The translations under genes and the position numbers were made by a program. 34,665 bases of DNA from NCBI GenBank assembly GCA_041640815.1, contig JBEPZO010000020.1:1-34665 (forward strand), written 5' to 3'. The notes beneath the pieces were generated by a model, which searched no databases, was not told the origin of the DNA, and saw nothing but the letters and a program-made list of their open reading frames with translations. Source of the stretch: JANWZL01 sp041640815. Lineage in GTDB: Bacteria; Pseudomonadota; Gammaproteobacteria; Burkholderiales; Thiobacillaceae. This document shows positions 23,453 through 32,185 of the stretch, one piece after another (positions within the stretch are counted from its first letter, which is position 1; each line of letters begins with the position of its first letter).

Positions 23453-24934
23453 TCAAACATGGTTACGCCATTCAGTATCCTCGGAATCGAATAGTCGGTT
23501 TGACTCCTCTGGTCCCCAGGTCCCGGCCGGATAGGTGTGGATGAAATCGCGCTCCGTGGCCCAGTGCTTGAGGATCGGATCCACCACCCGCCAGGCCCAT
23601 TCCACCTCGTCGAAGCGGATGAACAGCGTCCGGTCGCCCTCGATGACGTCGAGCAGCAAGGCCTCGTAGGCATCCAATGGCTGTTCCTCAGGGCTGCGGT
23701 AGCTGGCGTTGAGCTTCACCACGCGTGTGTCCATGCCCAGACCCGGCTGCTTGGCGTGGATCTCCATATGCATGCACTCGTTCGGCTGGATGGACAGCAC
23801 GATCCAGTTCGGCTCCAGGGTCTCGAGCGGGGTTTCGCGAAACAGTTGCTGGGGCGGGTGGCGCAGACGGATAGCGATCATGGACAGCTGTTCCTTCATG
23901 CGCTTGCCGGTGCGCAAATAGAAAGGCACGCCGCGCCAGCGCCAGTTGTCGATATAGAACTTGGCGGCGACATAGGTCTCGGTGATGGAATTGGGCTCCA
24001 CGCCGGGCTCGCTCTGATAGCCCGGGACCTGCTCGCCCCGCACCCGCCCCGCGCGGTACTGGGCGCGAAAGGCATGGGCATGTACGGATCGCTTGGGGAT
24101 GGGGCGAATGGAGCGTAGCACCTTCACCTTCTCGTCTCGCAGGGCATCGGCCTCGAGCGCAGGCGGCGGCTCCATCGCCACCAGGGTGAGCAGCTGCATC
24201 AAGTGGTTCTGCAGCATGTCGCGCATGGCCCCAGCCTTGTCATAGTAGTCGGCGCGCTTGTCGATGCCGACCTCTTCGGCGACCGTAATCTGCACGTGAT
24301 CGATGAAATTGCGGTTCCACAGCGGCTCGATCAGGGTGTTGGCGAAGCGGAACACGAGTAGGTTCTGCACCGTTTCCTTGCCCATGTAGTGGTCGATGCG
24401 GAAGATCTGCTCTTCCTCGAAGTAGCGGTGCAGGAGCTCATTGAGCACTTTGGCCGACTCCAGGTCCTCGCCGAAGGGCTTCTCCACCACGATGCGGTGC
24501 AAGCCGCGCGGTTTCGATAGCCCCACCGCGTCGAGATTCTTGATCACGGGCGGGAAGTCGTTGGGCTTGATCGCCAGGTAGAAGACGATGTTGGAACACG
24601 CACCGAGCTTCGGCCGGGCGAGCAATTCCTTGAGCCGCACATAAGACTGCGGGTCGTGCAGCTCCCCCCGCAGGTAATCGAAGCGCTTGGCAAAGCGCTC
24701 GAGGATCTCGCCATCGGCCTTGAGGCGATCGGCGAGCAACGCCTTCACATGCTCGCGCCAGGTGGCATCATCCCAGTCGCGGCGAGCGAAGGCGATGAAA
24801 TTGAGCCCCTCCGGCAGCTTGCCCGCGTGCTCCAGACGGTACAGGGCAGGTAATAGCTTGGTGGAGGACAAATTGCCGGTGGCGCCGAAAATGACGAAAT
24901 TGCACGGTGGCAGAGGCATTTCCAGGTCGAGCAT
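23453..24934 (-). CDS. zwf: Glucose-6-phosphate 1-dehydrogenase
   Basis: The 493-residue product oxidises glucose 6-phosphate to 6-phosphogluconolactone, the entry to the oxidative pentose phosphate and Entner-Doudoroff routes. The nucleotide-binding motif FGATGNLSSTKLLPALY is at the start, and the active-site RIDHYMGKE with its catalytic His is near residue 180. Length matches the family. AGGAGA lies seven bases before ATG 24934. gnd is 73 bp upstream on the same strand, so gnd-zwf is likely one operon although the lactonase gene (pgl) is not in the window. Confidence 0.96.
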   Translation of the reverse strand: MLDLEMPLPPCNFVIFGATGNLSSTKLLPALYRLEHAGKLPEGLNFIAFARRDWDDATWREHVKALLADRLKADGEILERFAKRFDYLRGELHDPQSYVRLKELLARPKLGACSNIVFYLAIKPNDFPPVIKNLDAVGLSKPRGLHRIVVEKPFGEDLESAKVLNELLHRYFEEEQIFRIDHYMGKETVQNLLVFRFANTLIEPLWNRNFIDHVQITVAEEVGIDKRADYYDKAGAMRDMLQNHLMQLLTLVAMEPPPALEADALRDEKVKVLRSIRPIPKRSVHAHAFRAQYRAGRVRGEQVPGYQSEPGVEPNSITETYVAAKFYIDNWRWRGVPFYLRTGKRMKEQLSMIAIRLRHPPQQLFRETPLETLEPNWIVLSIQPNECMHMEIHAKQPGLGMDTRVVKLNASYRSPEEQPLDAYEALLLDVIEGDRTLFIRFDEVEWAWRVVDPILKHWATERDFIHTYPAGTWGPEESNRLFDSEDTEWRNHV

Positions 24935-24971
24935 GGCAGTCTCCTAGGCTTTGCGGGATGGGTGGGCGTAG

Positions 24972-25014
24972 GGGATAGCGGACGGCACCGCCTGTTGCGG
25001 CCGCGGCCTATCCC
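24972..25014 (-). promoter_or_regulatory. Hairpin spanning the gnd stop codon and gnd-zwf gap
   Basis: GGGATAG (24972-24978) and CTATCCC (25008-25014) form a perfect 7-bp inverted repeat, with the TAG stop of gnd inside the second arm. The enclosed GC-rich bases (including GCGGCCGCGGCC) can pair further. There is no T-tract, so it may protect the mRNA 3' end or attenuate rather than terminate. Confidence 0.4.
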
Positions 25015-25928
25015 TCCTCCCCCTTCACCGCATGGCCACCGAAACCCTTGCGCATCATGGCCAACAGCTTGTTGGCGTAATCGTTCTTACCCTGGCTGGC
25101 AAAGCGCATCATCAACGCCAGCGACAACACGGGCGCGGGCACTCCCCGTTCCACCGCCTCGAGCGCGGTCCAACGGCCCTCGCCCGAGTCGGCCACGAAC
25201 GGTTCGATGTGGGCGAGTGTCTGATCCGACTTGAGGAAATCGGCGGTGAGGTCGAGCAACCAGGAGCGCACCACCGAGCCGTGCCGCCACAGCTCGGCAA
25301 TGGCGGCGAGGTCTAGCCCTAGGTCTTCGCGCGCACGCATGAGGGCGAAGCCCTCGGCCAGAGCCTGCATCATGCCGTACTCGATGCCGTTGTGGACCAT
25401 CTTCACGAACTGGCCAGCGCCTACCGGACCGACATGCAGCCAGCCCCGGTCAGGGGCCGGCGCCAGGATCTTCAGATAGGGCACCACCCTCGCCACGGCC
25501 TCGCTGCGGCCACCGGCCATCAGACAGTAGCCGTTGGTGAGTCCCCAGATGCCGCCGGAAACCCCGACATCGATGAACTCGATCCCCTGGCCTTCGAGCT
25601 CGGCGGCGCGTCGCTGCGCATCCTTGTAGTGACCGTTCGCCCCATCCACCAGCAGGTCTCCCGCTGACAGCATGTCACGGAGTGTGCGGATGGCAGTCTC
25701 GGTCACCTCGCCCGCCGGCAGCATGAGCCAGATGATGCGCGGCGGGGCCAGCCCCGCAACGAGCTCCGCCAAGGAATCGCAGGCGGTGATGTTGGTCTCC
25801 TCAGCGGCAATCCTGCGGCTGACCTCGGGGCTACGGTTATAGGCCAACACCCGCACGCCGCCGCGTGACAATCTGCGGGCCATGTTGCCGCCCATGCGTC
25901 CCATACCGTACAAACCGATCTCTAGCAT
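25008..25928 (-). CDS. gnd: 6-phosphogluconate dehydrogenase, decarboxylating, short form
   Basis: The product (306 residues from ATG 25928) belongs to the short (GndA/YqeC-like) class, not the ~470-residue dimeric class. It has GLYGMGRMGGN dinucleotide-binding motif at the N-terminus, the GANGHYKD and DVGVSGGIWGL substrate loops, and the active-site GAGQFVKMVHNGIEYGMMQ with catalytic Lys. It converts 6-phosphogluconate to ribulose 5-phosphate and CO2. After the second beta strand it has NRS, more like NADP-binding forms than the Asp of NAD-specific ones. The start 25928 is set by GGGAG six bases upstream; a frame to 25985 is an extension. Confidence 0.93.
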   Translation of the reverse strand: MLEIGLYGMGRMGGNMARRLSRGGVRVLAYNRSPEVSRRIAAEETNITACDSLAELVAGLAPPRIIWLMLPAGEVTETAIRTLRDMLSAGDLLVDGANGHYKDAQRRAAELEGQGIEFIDVGVSGGIWGLTNGYCLMAGGRSEAVARVVPYLKILAPAPDRGWLHVGPVGAGQFVKMVHNGIEYGMMQALAEGFALMRAREDLGLDLAAIAELWRHGSVVRSWLLDLTADFLKSDQTLAHIEPFVADSGEGRWTALEAVERGVPAPVLSLALMMRFASQGKNDYANKLLAMMRKGFGGHAVKGEEG

Positions 25929-26241
25929 AACTACTCCCAGTCTGGTATCTGAAACAGTTAAAAAATAAGCAGAGTAGCCTCTCATCCGGGCAAAGTATCA
26001 AGCGGCCTTGGACTTCATCCCTTTGGTGGCGTTGCCTATATTCGCGGTCTTCTCGGCATGCCCCCTACTATACATATGAACCACTACTGCATCCGGTAGT
26101 TTGAGCACTGCACAGAAACTTCACCAAGGCGTTCCGTACGCGCGCACAAGGACACACGGGCGCAAAAACGAAGTCGACATCAGCAGGGTCGCGGTAAGGC
26201 GAAACACCTAGCCGAGAAGTTAAACCCAAGAGGAGAGGCTG
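25929..26241. other. Intergenic region upstream of gnd, no gene seen
   Basis: About 310 bp between the gnd start and a possible small ORF. TATACA at about 26070 is -10-like on the plus strand without a good -35. No stable hairpin with a T-tract and no tRNA were found. Confidence 0.4.
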
Positions 26242-26454
26242 ATGGATGATCGTGGCGGGCGTAGCTCATCGCGTTCTCAGGCGGCAAGGGTGAGGCATTA
26301 TCAGGGGGGTCACGAAGTACGCGGTGACGTAGGTAAACCTAGGTTCAAGCACACACTCAACATGTATGCGCTGACCACCTGCAACCCGTATGGAGAATTC
26401 GCGGCCATGCTACTGTGTCTATATGAAATCATACTCCGCCTAAATTCTGAGTGA
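26242..26454 (+). CDS. Possible small hypothetical protein
   Basis: A 70-codon frame starts at ATG 26242 with a strong AGGAG (26231-26235) six bases upstream. The product starts MDDRGGRSSSRSQAARV, is basic and Ser/Arg-rich in its first half, and ends in a short hydrophobic segment (EFAAMLLCLYEIIL). No family is recognised. It is 31 bp before the DsrE-like gene on the same strand and could be its leader gene, or a chance frame with a good ribosome binding site. Confidence 0.3.
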   Translation: MDDRGGRSSSRSQAARVRHYQGGHEVRGDVGKPRFKHTLNMYALTTCNPYGEFAAMLLCLYEIILRLNSE

Positions 26455-26485
26455 AGCCGAATGTTGGAACGAGAGGAGGAACGAC

Positions 26486-26920
26486 ATGCTACGCATTTCC
26501 ATGATTACCGCTGCCCTGGTGTCTGGACTGGTGGGCTCTGTTATCGCCGGGCCAACTGCAGACAGCACACAAGAGAAAGTGGTCTACCATATCAATGATT
26601 CGTCCATAGCCCGTCAGGCTTTGCGCAACGTGCAAAACCACCTCACCGCTAACCCCAACGCCAAAATCGTAGTCGTGACACACGGCAAGGGTATAGACTT
26701 TCTCCTCAACGACGCCAAAGACGAAAAAGGCGAGCCTTATCAACCCCAGGTTGCCGGGTTGAGAGACAAGGGTGTCGAATTCCGCGTCTGCCGCAACACC
26801 TTAACCAGCCGTAAGCTCGACGACAAGGCCGTGATCATGGACGCCACCGTCGTCCCATCCGGCGTGGCTGAGATCGGCAGGCTGCAGGCAATGGAAGGCT
26901 ACGTCTATCTCAAGCCCTAA
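26486..26920 (+). CDS. Periplasmic DsrE-family protein
   Basis: The 144-residue product starts with a signal peptide (MLRISMITAALVSGLVGSVIAG), and the mature part has the DsrE/YchN-like Rossmann-type fold: KVVYHINDSSIARQALRNVQN, then KIVVVTHGKGIDFLL, then GVEFRVCRNTL. Its only cysteine, Cys102, is at the position that carries sulfane sulfur or a conserved thiol in many relatives. Cytoplasmic DsrE proteins relay sulfur; the role of exported ones is unclear. GAGGAGG lies about six bases before the ATG. It is upstream of glgA with 192 bp between. Confidence 0.8.
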   Translation: MLRISMITAALVSGLVGSVIAGPTADSTQEKVVYHINDSSIARQALRNVQNHLTANPNAKIVVVTHGKGIDFLLNDAKDEKGEPYQPQVAGLRDKGVEFRVCRNTLTSRKLDDKAVIMDATVVPSGVAEIGRLQAMEGYVYLKP

Positions 26921-27112
26921 CGCGGCGCTTTTGCTGCGTAATCGAGAAGAGACGCGTTGGTGACGCGCTAGCGTTCGCATCTAGCTATCTGGCGAGTAGG
27001 GTACCGGTGGCTATTCGTTAATAGAGGGTCACTATTCGATGCTATAACTGCCGACATTTCCTGTTTCCAGAAAAGCGGCATGCCTGTATTGACCCAGCTC
27101 AAGGAATCGCTT

Positions 27113-28537
27113 ATGAAGGTTTTGTTTGCCACTCCAGAGGCGCATCCCCTGGTCAAGACAGGGGGGCTCGCCGATGTCTCTGCCGCCCTGCCCGCCGCCC
27201 TGCGCGAGATCGGCATCGACTGTCGCCTGCTGCTGCCCGGCTATCATGCCGTCATCGCTGGCGCCAGCGATCAGCGGCTGGTCGCCCGCTTCGATGACCT
27301 CCCCGGTTACGGCGAGGTCCGACTGCTGGAAGCCAAGATGCCGGATACGGGGGTGCCGGTGTACATCGTCGATTATCCCTGGCATTACCAACGCGACGGC
27401 GGTCCCTATCAAGATGCCAGCGGTCAGGATTATCCCGACAACGCCTGGCGCTTCGCCCTGCTTTCCCGAATCGCCGCTTTGCTGGCCTCCCCGCATTCAC
27501 CCCTGCCATGGCAGCCAGACCTGCTGCATTGCAATGACTGGCAAACCGGTCTCGCCCCGGCCTATCGCCATTTCCTCGGCAGCGGCGCCCCTACTTTGAT
27601 GACCATCCACAATCTCGCCTATCAAGGCATCTTTTCGCCCGATTTGGTGGTTCCCCTGGGTCTGCCGCCCTCCAGCTTCCAGATGGAGGGCGTGGAATAC
27701 TACGGGAATTTTTCCTTCCTCAAGGCAGGCCTCTACTACGCCGACCGCATCAGCACAGTGAGCCCGAGCTATGCCGAGGAGATCCAACGCCCGCCGCTCG
27801 GCATGGGCATGGAGGGGCTGCTCGCCAGTCGCCGCGAGCGACTCACCGGCATTCTCAACGGCATCGACATGGCGGACTGGAACCCCTCCAGCGACTTGCA
27901 TCTGCCCTGTGCCTACTCGGCCAAGGCGCCCGCCGGCAAGAAGCGCTGCAAACTCGCCTTGCAGCAAGACCTCAACCTCGAGCTCGGCAATGATCCGCCT
28001 CTGTTCGGCGTCATCTCGCGCTTGACCTACCAGAAGGGGATCGATTGGATCGTGGCGATTGCCGACCGTCTGGTCACGGCAGGCGGGCAGCTCGTCATCC
28101 TGGGGAAAGGCGAGGCGGCGCTGGAACAGGCCTGCCTCGCCCTGGCGGCGCGCCATCCCGGCCGCATCGCGACGGTCATCGGCTATGACGAGGGGCTATC
28201 GCATCGCATCGAGGCGGGCGCAGACGCCTTTTTGATGCCTTCGCGCTTCGAGCCCTGTGGGCTCAACCAGATGTACAGTCAGCGTTACGGCGCGGTGCCG
28301 GTGGTCCACGCCACCGGCGGGCTCAAGGATACGGTGGAGGACGGCGTGACCGGTTTCGTCTTCGAAGAGGCCACTGCCGAGGGCTTATGGCAGGCGATCG
28401 CGCGCGCCCTCGACCGCTATCACGACAAGCCTGCCTGGCGCCGAATGATGCTTGCCGGCATGCAGAAAGACTTTAGCTGGGAGGCGAGCGCCCGCCGTTA
28501 TAAACAGCTGTATGAAAGGATGTTGCTCAAAAGCTGA
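27113..28537 (+). CDS. glgA: Glycogen synthase (ADP-glucose)
   Basis: The product (474 residues from ATG 27113) is a GT5 glycogen synthase, adding glucose from ADP-glucose to alpha-1,4-glucan. It has the KTGGLADV ADP-glucose site at residues 15-22, the LLHCNDWQTGL segment, NGID, the SRLTYQKGIDW motif and the C-terminal PSRFEPCGLNQMYSQRYG with the catalytic Glu. ATG 27113 is chosen over 27080 because AAGGA lies eight bases before it and the family begins MKVLFAxPEAxP. TATAAC (27043-27048), preceded by TG, is a possible extended -10. No other glg genes are in the window. Confidence 0.95.
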   Translation: MKVLFATPEAHPLVKTGGLADVSAALPAALREIGIDCRLLLPGYHAVIAGASDQRLVARFDDLPGYGEVRLLEAKMPDTGVPVYIVDYPWHYQRDGGPYQDASGQDYPDNAWRFALLSRIAALLASPHSPLPWQPDLLHCNDWQTGLAPAYRHFLGSGAPTLMTIHNLAYQGIFSPDLVVPLGLPPSSFQMEGVEYYGNFSFLKAGLYYADRISTVSPSYAEEIQRPPLGMGMEGLLASRRERLTGILNGIDMADWNPSSDLHLPCAYSAKAPAGKKRCKLALQQDLNLELGNDPPLFGVISRLTYQKGIDWIVAIADRLVTAGGQLVILGKGEAALEQACLALAARHPGRIATVIGYDEGLSHRIEAGADAFLMPSRFEPCGLNQMYSQRYGAVPVVHATGGLKDTVEDGVTGFVFEEATAEGLWQAIARALDRYHDKPAWRRMMLAGMQKDFSWEASARRYKQLYERMLLKS

Positions 28538-28615
28538 TAGCACATAACCGCTGACAGTGAAAGCGATGGCAGCCCTGTTTAGGAGGGATAGCTGATCTCG
28601 CCAAAGCGATCCGCT

Positions 28616-29905
28616 TTAGTCAAAGGGATGGCGCCGCACGATCGTCTCCTCGCGGTCGGGGCCGGTGGAGACGATGTCGATGGGCACCTCACATAGCTGT
28701 TCCACGCGTGCGAGATAGTTGCGGGCGGCCGGCGGCAGGTCTTCGAAACGCCTGACGCCGACGGTACTCTCCTTCCAGCCAGGCATCTCTTCATAGACCG
28801 GCTCGCAATCGGCCAGGGTCTCCGCGCCGACCGGCAGGATGTCGCACAGCTGGCCATTGAGGCGATAGCCGGTGCAGATGCGCACCGTCTCCATGCCATC
28901 CAGGACGTCCAGCTTGGTGACGCACAGCCCCGACACGCCATTGATCTGGATGGCGCGCTTGAGCGCCGCCGCGTCGAACCAGCCGCAGCGACGCGGCCGC
29001 CCCGTAGTGGCACCGAATTCATGCCCGCGCTCCGCCAGCCAACGACCGTTCTCATCGAACAGCTCGGTCGGGAATGGCCCGGAACCCACGCGCGTGGTAT
29101 AGGCCTTGGTGATGCCCAAAACGTAATGCAGGGTCGCCGGCCCCATGCCGCTGCCGGTGGCAGCACCACCGGCGGTGCAATTGGAGGAGGTCACGTAGGG
29201 ATAGGTGCCGTGGTCGATGTCCAGCAGGGTGCCCTGGGCCCCCTCGAACAACAGGCTCTCCCCACGGCGGTTGGCCTCATACAGCAGCCGTGGCACGTCG
29301 CCGACCATAGGTTTGATCCGCTCCGCCAGCGCTAGGGTCTCCTCCAGCGTCTGGTGGAAATCCACCGTCTCCCACTGGAAATAGTGTTTGAGCACGTAGT
29401 TGTGATAGTCCAGCACCTCGCCCAGCTTGGCGGCGAAGCGCTCGCGGTGAAACAAGTCCTGCATGCGGATGGCACGGCGGGCGACCTTGTCCTCGTAAGC
29501 CGGCCCGATGCCGCGACCGGTGGTGCCGATCCTCCCCGCCCCCTTGGCCGCCTCGCGCGCATGATCGAGCGCCACGTGATGCGGCAAAATCAACGGGCAG
29601 GCCTCGGAGATGGTGAGCCGCTCGGCGACCTCGACGCCATTGCGCTGCAACATCTCGATCTCCTCCACCAAGGCCTGCGGCGAGACCACCACGCCATTGC
29701 CGATGTAGCAGCGCACGTTCTCGCGCAGGATGCCGGAAGGGATGAGGTGCAGCACCGTCTTCTTGCCGCCGATCACCAGGGTGTGGCCGGCGTTATGCCC
29801 GCCCTGGAAGCGCACCACCCCTTGCGCGCGGTCGGTGAGCCAGTCGACGATCTTGCCCTTGCCTTCATCGCCCCATTGGGTGCCGATGACCACGACGTTT
29901 TTCAT
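28616..29905 (-). CDS. purA: Adenylosuccinate synthetase
   Basis: The 429-residue product joins IMP and aspartate using GTP to form adenylosuccinate, the committed step to AMP. The N-terminal GTQWGDEGKGKIVDWL holds the catalytic Asp and P-loop; GGHNAGHT, TTGRGIGPAYEDK and the C-terminal TGRPRRCGWFD and TKLDVLDG (guanine recognition) are in order. Length is standard. AAGGGG is spaced before ATG 29905. It is the last gene of hflX-hflK-hflC-DUF2065-hisZ-purA, 37 bp after hisZ. A small hairpin (AAAGCG 28603-28608, CGCTTT 28612-28617) overlaps its stop. Confidence 0.97.
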   Translation of the reverse strand: MKNVVVIGTQWGDEGKGKIVDWLTDRAQGVVRFQGGHNAGHTLVIGGKKTVLHLIPSGILRENVRCYIGNGVVVSPQALVEEIEMLQRNGVEVAERLTISEACPLILPHHVALDHAREAAKGAGRIGTTGRGIGPAYEDKVARRAIRMQDLFHRERFAAKLGEVLDYHNYVLKHYFQWETVDFHQTLEETLALAERIKPMVGDVPRLLYEANRRGESLLFEGAQGTLLDIDHGTYPYVTSSNCTAGGAATGSGMGPATLHYVLGITKAYTTRVGSGPFPTELFDENGRWLAERGHEFGATTGRPRRCGWFDAAALKRAIQINGVSGLCVTKLDVLDGMETVRICTGYRLNGQLCDILPVGAETLADCEPVYEEMPGWKESTVGVRRFEDLPPAARNYLARVEQLCEVPIDIVSTGPDREETIVRRHPFD

Positions 29906-29942
29906 ATAGACCCCTTGAGATGAAAAGATGGCTGCGCGGCAT

Positions 29943-31109
29943 TCAAGCGGGCCGGTCAGCTAGCGGCCTCACACGCCATTCGCCGTCTTCGAGCACTAAT
30001 CTTCGGTCGCAGCCGCACTCGGCGCGGTGGGCCTCTTGGCCTGGCAATTCCGTCACCACGCGCTCTCCCGCCGCGCGCAGCGCCTCCACCCGCGCGCGCA
30101 AGGCGGCGTCCATGCCATAGGGCGCCAGGATGCCCGGACGCCCTTGCGGTGCGCTGAGGCCATCGACCACCCGGCGCAGGTCCAAGCTGAAACCGGTCGC
30201 TGGCCTGGCGCGACCGAAGATGGCACCGGCACCGTCGTAGCGCCCGCCGAGGGCGATGGCCTGAGCCTGACCACCGGCATAGGCGGCGAACATGGCGCCG
30301 TTGTGATAGCCATAGCCGCGCAGGTCGGCGAGATCGACGAGCAGTTTGACGCCGCGGTCGATCTGTAACAGCTGCTCGATATCCGTGAGGGCCTGCGCGA
30401 TGCCGGGCAGATCGGGCAAGACCTCGCGCGCCAGGGGGATCACCTCTGCCCCCCCATACAATTCCGGCAAGCGGCAGAAGGCCGCCGCCAACGCATCCGT
30501 TAAGTCGGCCGTCAGGTCCTTGAGGGCTGGGATATCCTTGGCCTGGACGGCGCCAAACAACGCTTGACGCCTCTGTTCCGTCAGCCGCGCCGCACTGGCC
30601 AACGCCTGGAAGATGCCGGCGTGCCCCAGGCTTACGCGCAGTTCCGTAAGCCCGGTGGCCTGCAGCGCGCACAGCAGGAGCTCGAGCACCTCAAGGTCGG
30701 CCTCGATGCCAGCGTGCCCGAACAGCTCGGCCCCCACCTGTAGCAGCTCGCGGCTATGCGTCAGCGCGGCCGGCCGCGTGTGTACGGCCACACCGGCATA
30801 GCACAGGCGTGCTACACCCTGGCGGTTGAGCAGGTGGGCGTCGATGCGTGCCACCTGCGGCGTGATGTCCGCGCGCACGCCAAGCATGCGCCCCGACAAC
30901 CCATCGACCACCTTGAAGGTCTTCAAATCGAGGTCCTGGGCAGCGCCAGTCAGCAGCGCTTCGAGATACTCCATGAGGGGCGGGCAGACGGGCTCATAGC
31001 CCCACGTCTCAAAGAGGTCGATCAGGCGGCGGCGCAAAAGCTCCACCTGGCGCGCATAGGGCGGCAGGATGTCCTCGAAGTATTCGGGCAGGAGCCAGGC
31101 GTGACTCAT
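29943..31109 (-). CDS. hisZ: ATP phosphoribosyltransferase regulatory subunit HisZ
   Basis: The 388-residue product resembles the catalytic core of histidyl-tRNA synthetase (LLPEYFEDILPPYARQVELLRR, motif 2-like VRADITPQVARID) but lacks the C-terminal anticodon-binding domain, which is the pattern of HisZ. HisZ pairs with short-form HisG to make the first enzyme of histidine synthesis and its feedback control. HisG is not in the window. The start is ATG 31109, overlapping the DUF2065 stop by 4 bp (ATGA); a longer frame to 31292 is an antisense-like extension. It lies directly before purA. Confidence 0.94.
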   Translation of the reverse strand: MSHAWLLPEYFEDILPPYARQVELLRRRLIDLFETWGYEPVCPPLMEYLEALLTGAAQDLDLKTFKVVDGLSGRMLGVRADITPQVARIDAHLLNRQGVARLCYAGVAVHTRPAALTHSRELLQVGAELFGHAGIEADLEVLELLLCALQATGLTELRVSLGHAGIFQALASAARLTEQRRQALFGAVQAKDIPALKDLTADLTDALAAAFCRLPELYGGAEVIPLAREVLPDLPGIAQALTDIEQLLQIDRGVKLLVDLADLRGYGYHNGAMFAAYAGGQAQAIALGGRYDGAGAIFGRARPATGFSLDLRRVVDGLSAPQGRPGILAPYGMDAALRARVEALRAAGERVVTELPGQEAHRAECGCDRRLVLEDGEWRVRPLADRPA

Positions 31110-31297
31110 CGCGTCAGCAGCAACAACAGCAGACCGGCGAGCATGGAGATGAGGCCCATGAAGCGGAGCTGGCCGTCTCTGAGGCGCACCATGCGCGTGA
31201 AAACCTCGCGCCAGGTGGCAGGCGCGACGAATGGCAGGATGCCCTCCAGCACCAGCATGAGGGCAACCGCCGGCACGACGATCTCCGACCAATACAC
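31106..31297 (-). CDS. DUF2065 family small membrane protein
   Basis: The 63-residue product has two hydrophobic helices (VVPAVALMLVLEGILPFV and FMGLISMLAGLLLLLL) separated by a basic turn, the pattern of DUF2065/YjeT proteins that sit between hflC and purA or hisZ in many proteobacteria. Function is unknown. It starts at GTG 31297, 12 bp after hflC, without a strong ribosome binding site, so coupling to hflC translation is likely. It overlaps hisZ by 4 bp. Confidence 0.9.
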   Translation of the reverse strand: MYWSEIVVPAVALMLVLEGILPFVAPATWREVFTRMVRLRDGQLRFMGLISMLAGLLLLLLTR

Positions 31298-31309
31298 GGC
31301 GTAGTGTGC

Positions 31310-32185
31310 TTACTTGCCGCCTCCGCGCGGGGACTTCATGTAGCGGAAGAAGTCCGAGTTGGGCTGCAAGATCAGGATATCGTTCTTGTTGCGGAAGCTG
31401 GAACGATAGGCCTCCATGCTGCGGTAGAAGGCATAGAACTCGGGATTGCGGCTAAAGGCCTCGGCATAGATCGCTGCCGCCCTGGCGTCGCCCTCGCCCT
31501 TGATGCGCTGCGCATCCCGGTAAGCCTCGGCGATGATCACCTCGCGCTGCCGGTCGGCGTCGGCGCGGATCTTTTCCGCCTCGGCCGCGCCGGTCGATCT
31601 GAGCTCGTTGGCCACCCGCTTGCGCTCTGCCTCCATGCGCCGGTAGACCGACTCGCTCACCTCGGTGGGCAGATCGACGCGCTTGATGCGCACGTCGGTG
31701 ACCTGGACGCCAAAGCGGCGAGCGTCGGCGTCGGCCTTCTTGCGCAGCACCTCCATGACGCTATCGCGCTCACCCGAGACGACGTCATGCACCGTGCGGC
31801 GGCCGAACTCGGCGCGCATGCCGTCGTTCACGGTCTGCGCGAGACGGTTCATCGCCCGCACCTCATCGCCATTGAAGCTCACGTAGAAGCGCTCGACATC
31901 GACGATGCGCCACTTGACGAAGTAGTCCACCAGCACGTTCTTCTTCTCGGAGGTGATGAAGCGCTCCGGCGTGTCGGCATCGAGGGTGAGGATGCGGACA
32001 TCGAACAGGCGCACGTTTTGCAGCAGCGGGATCTTCAGATATAGGCCCGGCTGCTTCTTCACGCTGACGATCTCACCGAGCTGGAAAACCAGCGCGGCCT
32101 GACGCTGATCGACGGTAAAGATGGACTGACTGAGCAGGATGAGGCCGACGACGACGGCCACGATGGTGTTGCCCATGCCCTTCAT
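31310..32185 (-). CDS. hflC: Protease modulator HflC
   Basis: The 291-residue product has an N-terminal membrane anchor (about residues 6-24), an SPFH/prohibitin domain (VDQRQAALVFQLGE, KVPLL-type start, DVRIKRVDLPTEVSESVYRRM) and a coiled-coil region rich in Ala, Glu and Arg (EKIRADADRQREVIIAEAYRDAQ). With HflK it forms the large membrane cage around FtsH that tunes membrane-protein turnover. ATG 32185 overlaps the hflK stop by 4 bp, so the two partners are translationally coupled. Confidence 0.96.
   Translation of the reverse strand: MKGMGNTIVAVVVGLILLSQSIFTVDQRQAALVFQLGEIVSVKKQPGLYLKIPLLQNVRLFDVRILTLDADTPERFITSEKKNVLVDYFVKWRIVDVERFYVSFNGDEVRAMNRLAQTVNDGMRAEFGRRTVHDVVSGERDSVMEVLRKKADADARRFGVQVTDVRIKRVDLPTEVSESVYRRMEAERKRVANELRSTGAAEAEKIRADADRQREVIIAEAYRDAQRIKGEGDARAAAIYAEAFSRNPEFYAFYRSMEAYRSSFRNKNDILILQPNSDFFRYMKSPRGGGK

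Noticed and set aside
31110..31292. N-terminal extension of HisZ
   Set aside because: It lies over the DUF2065 gene in another frame, and HisZ has a normal start at 31109 with ATGA coupling.
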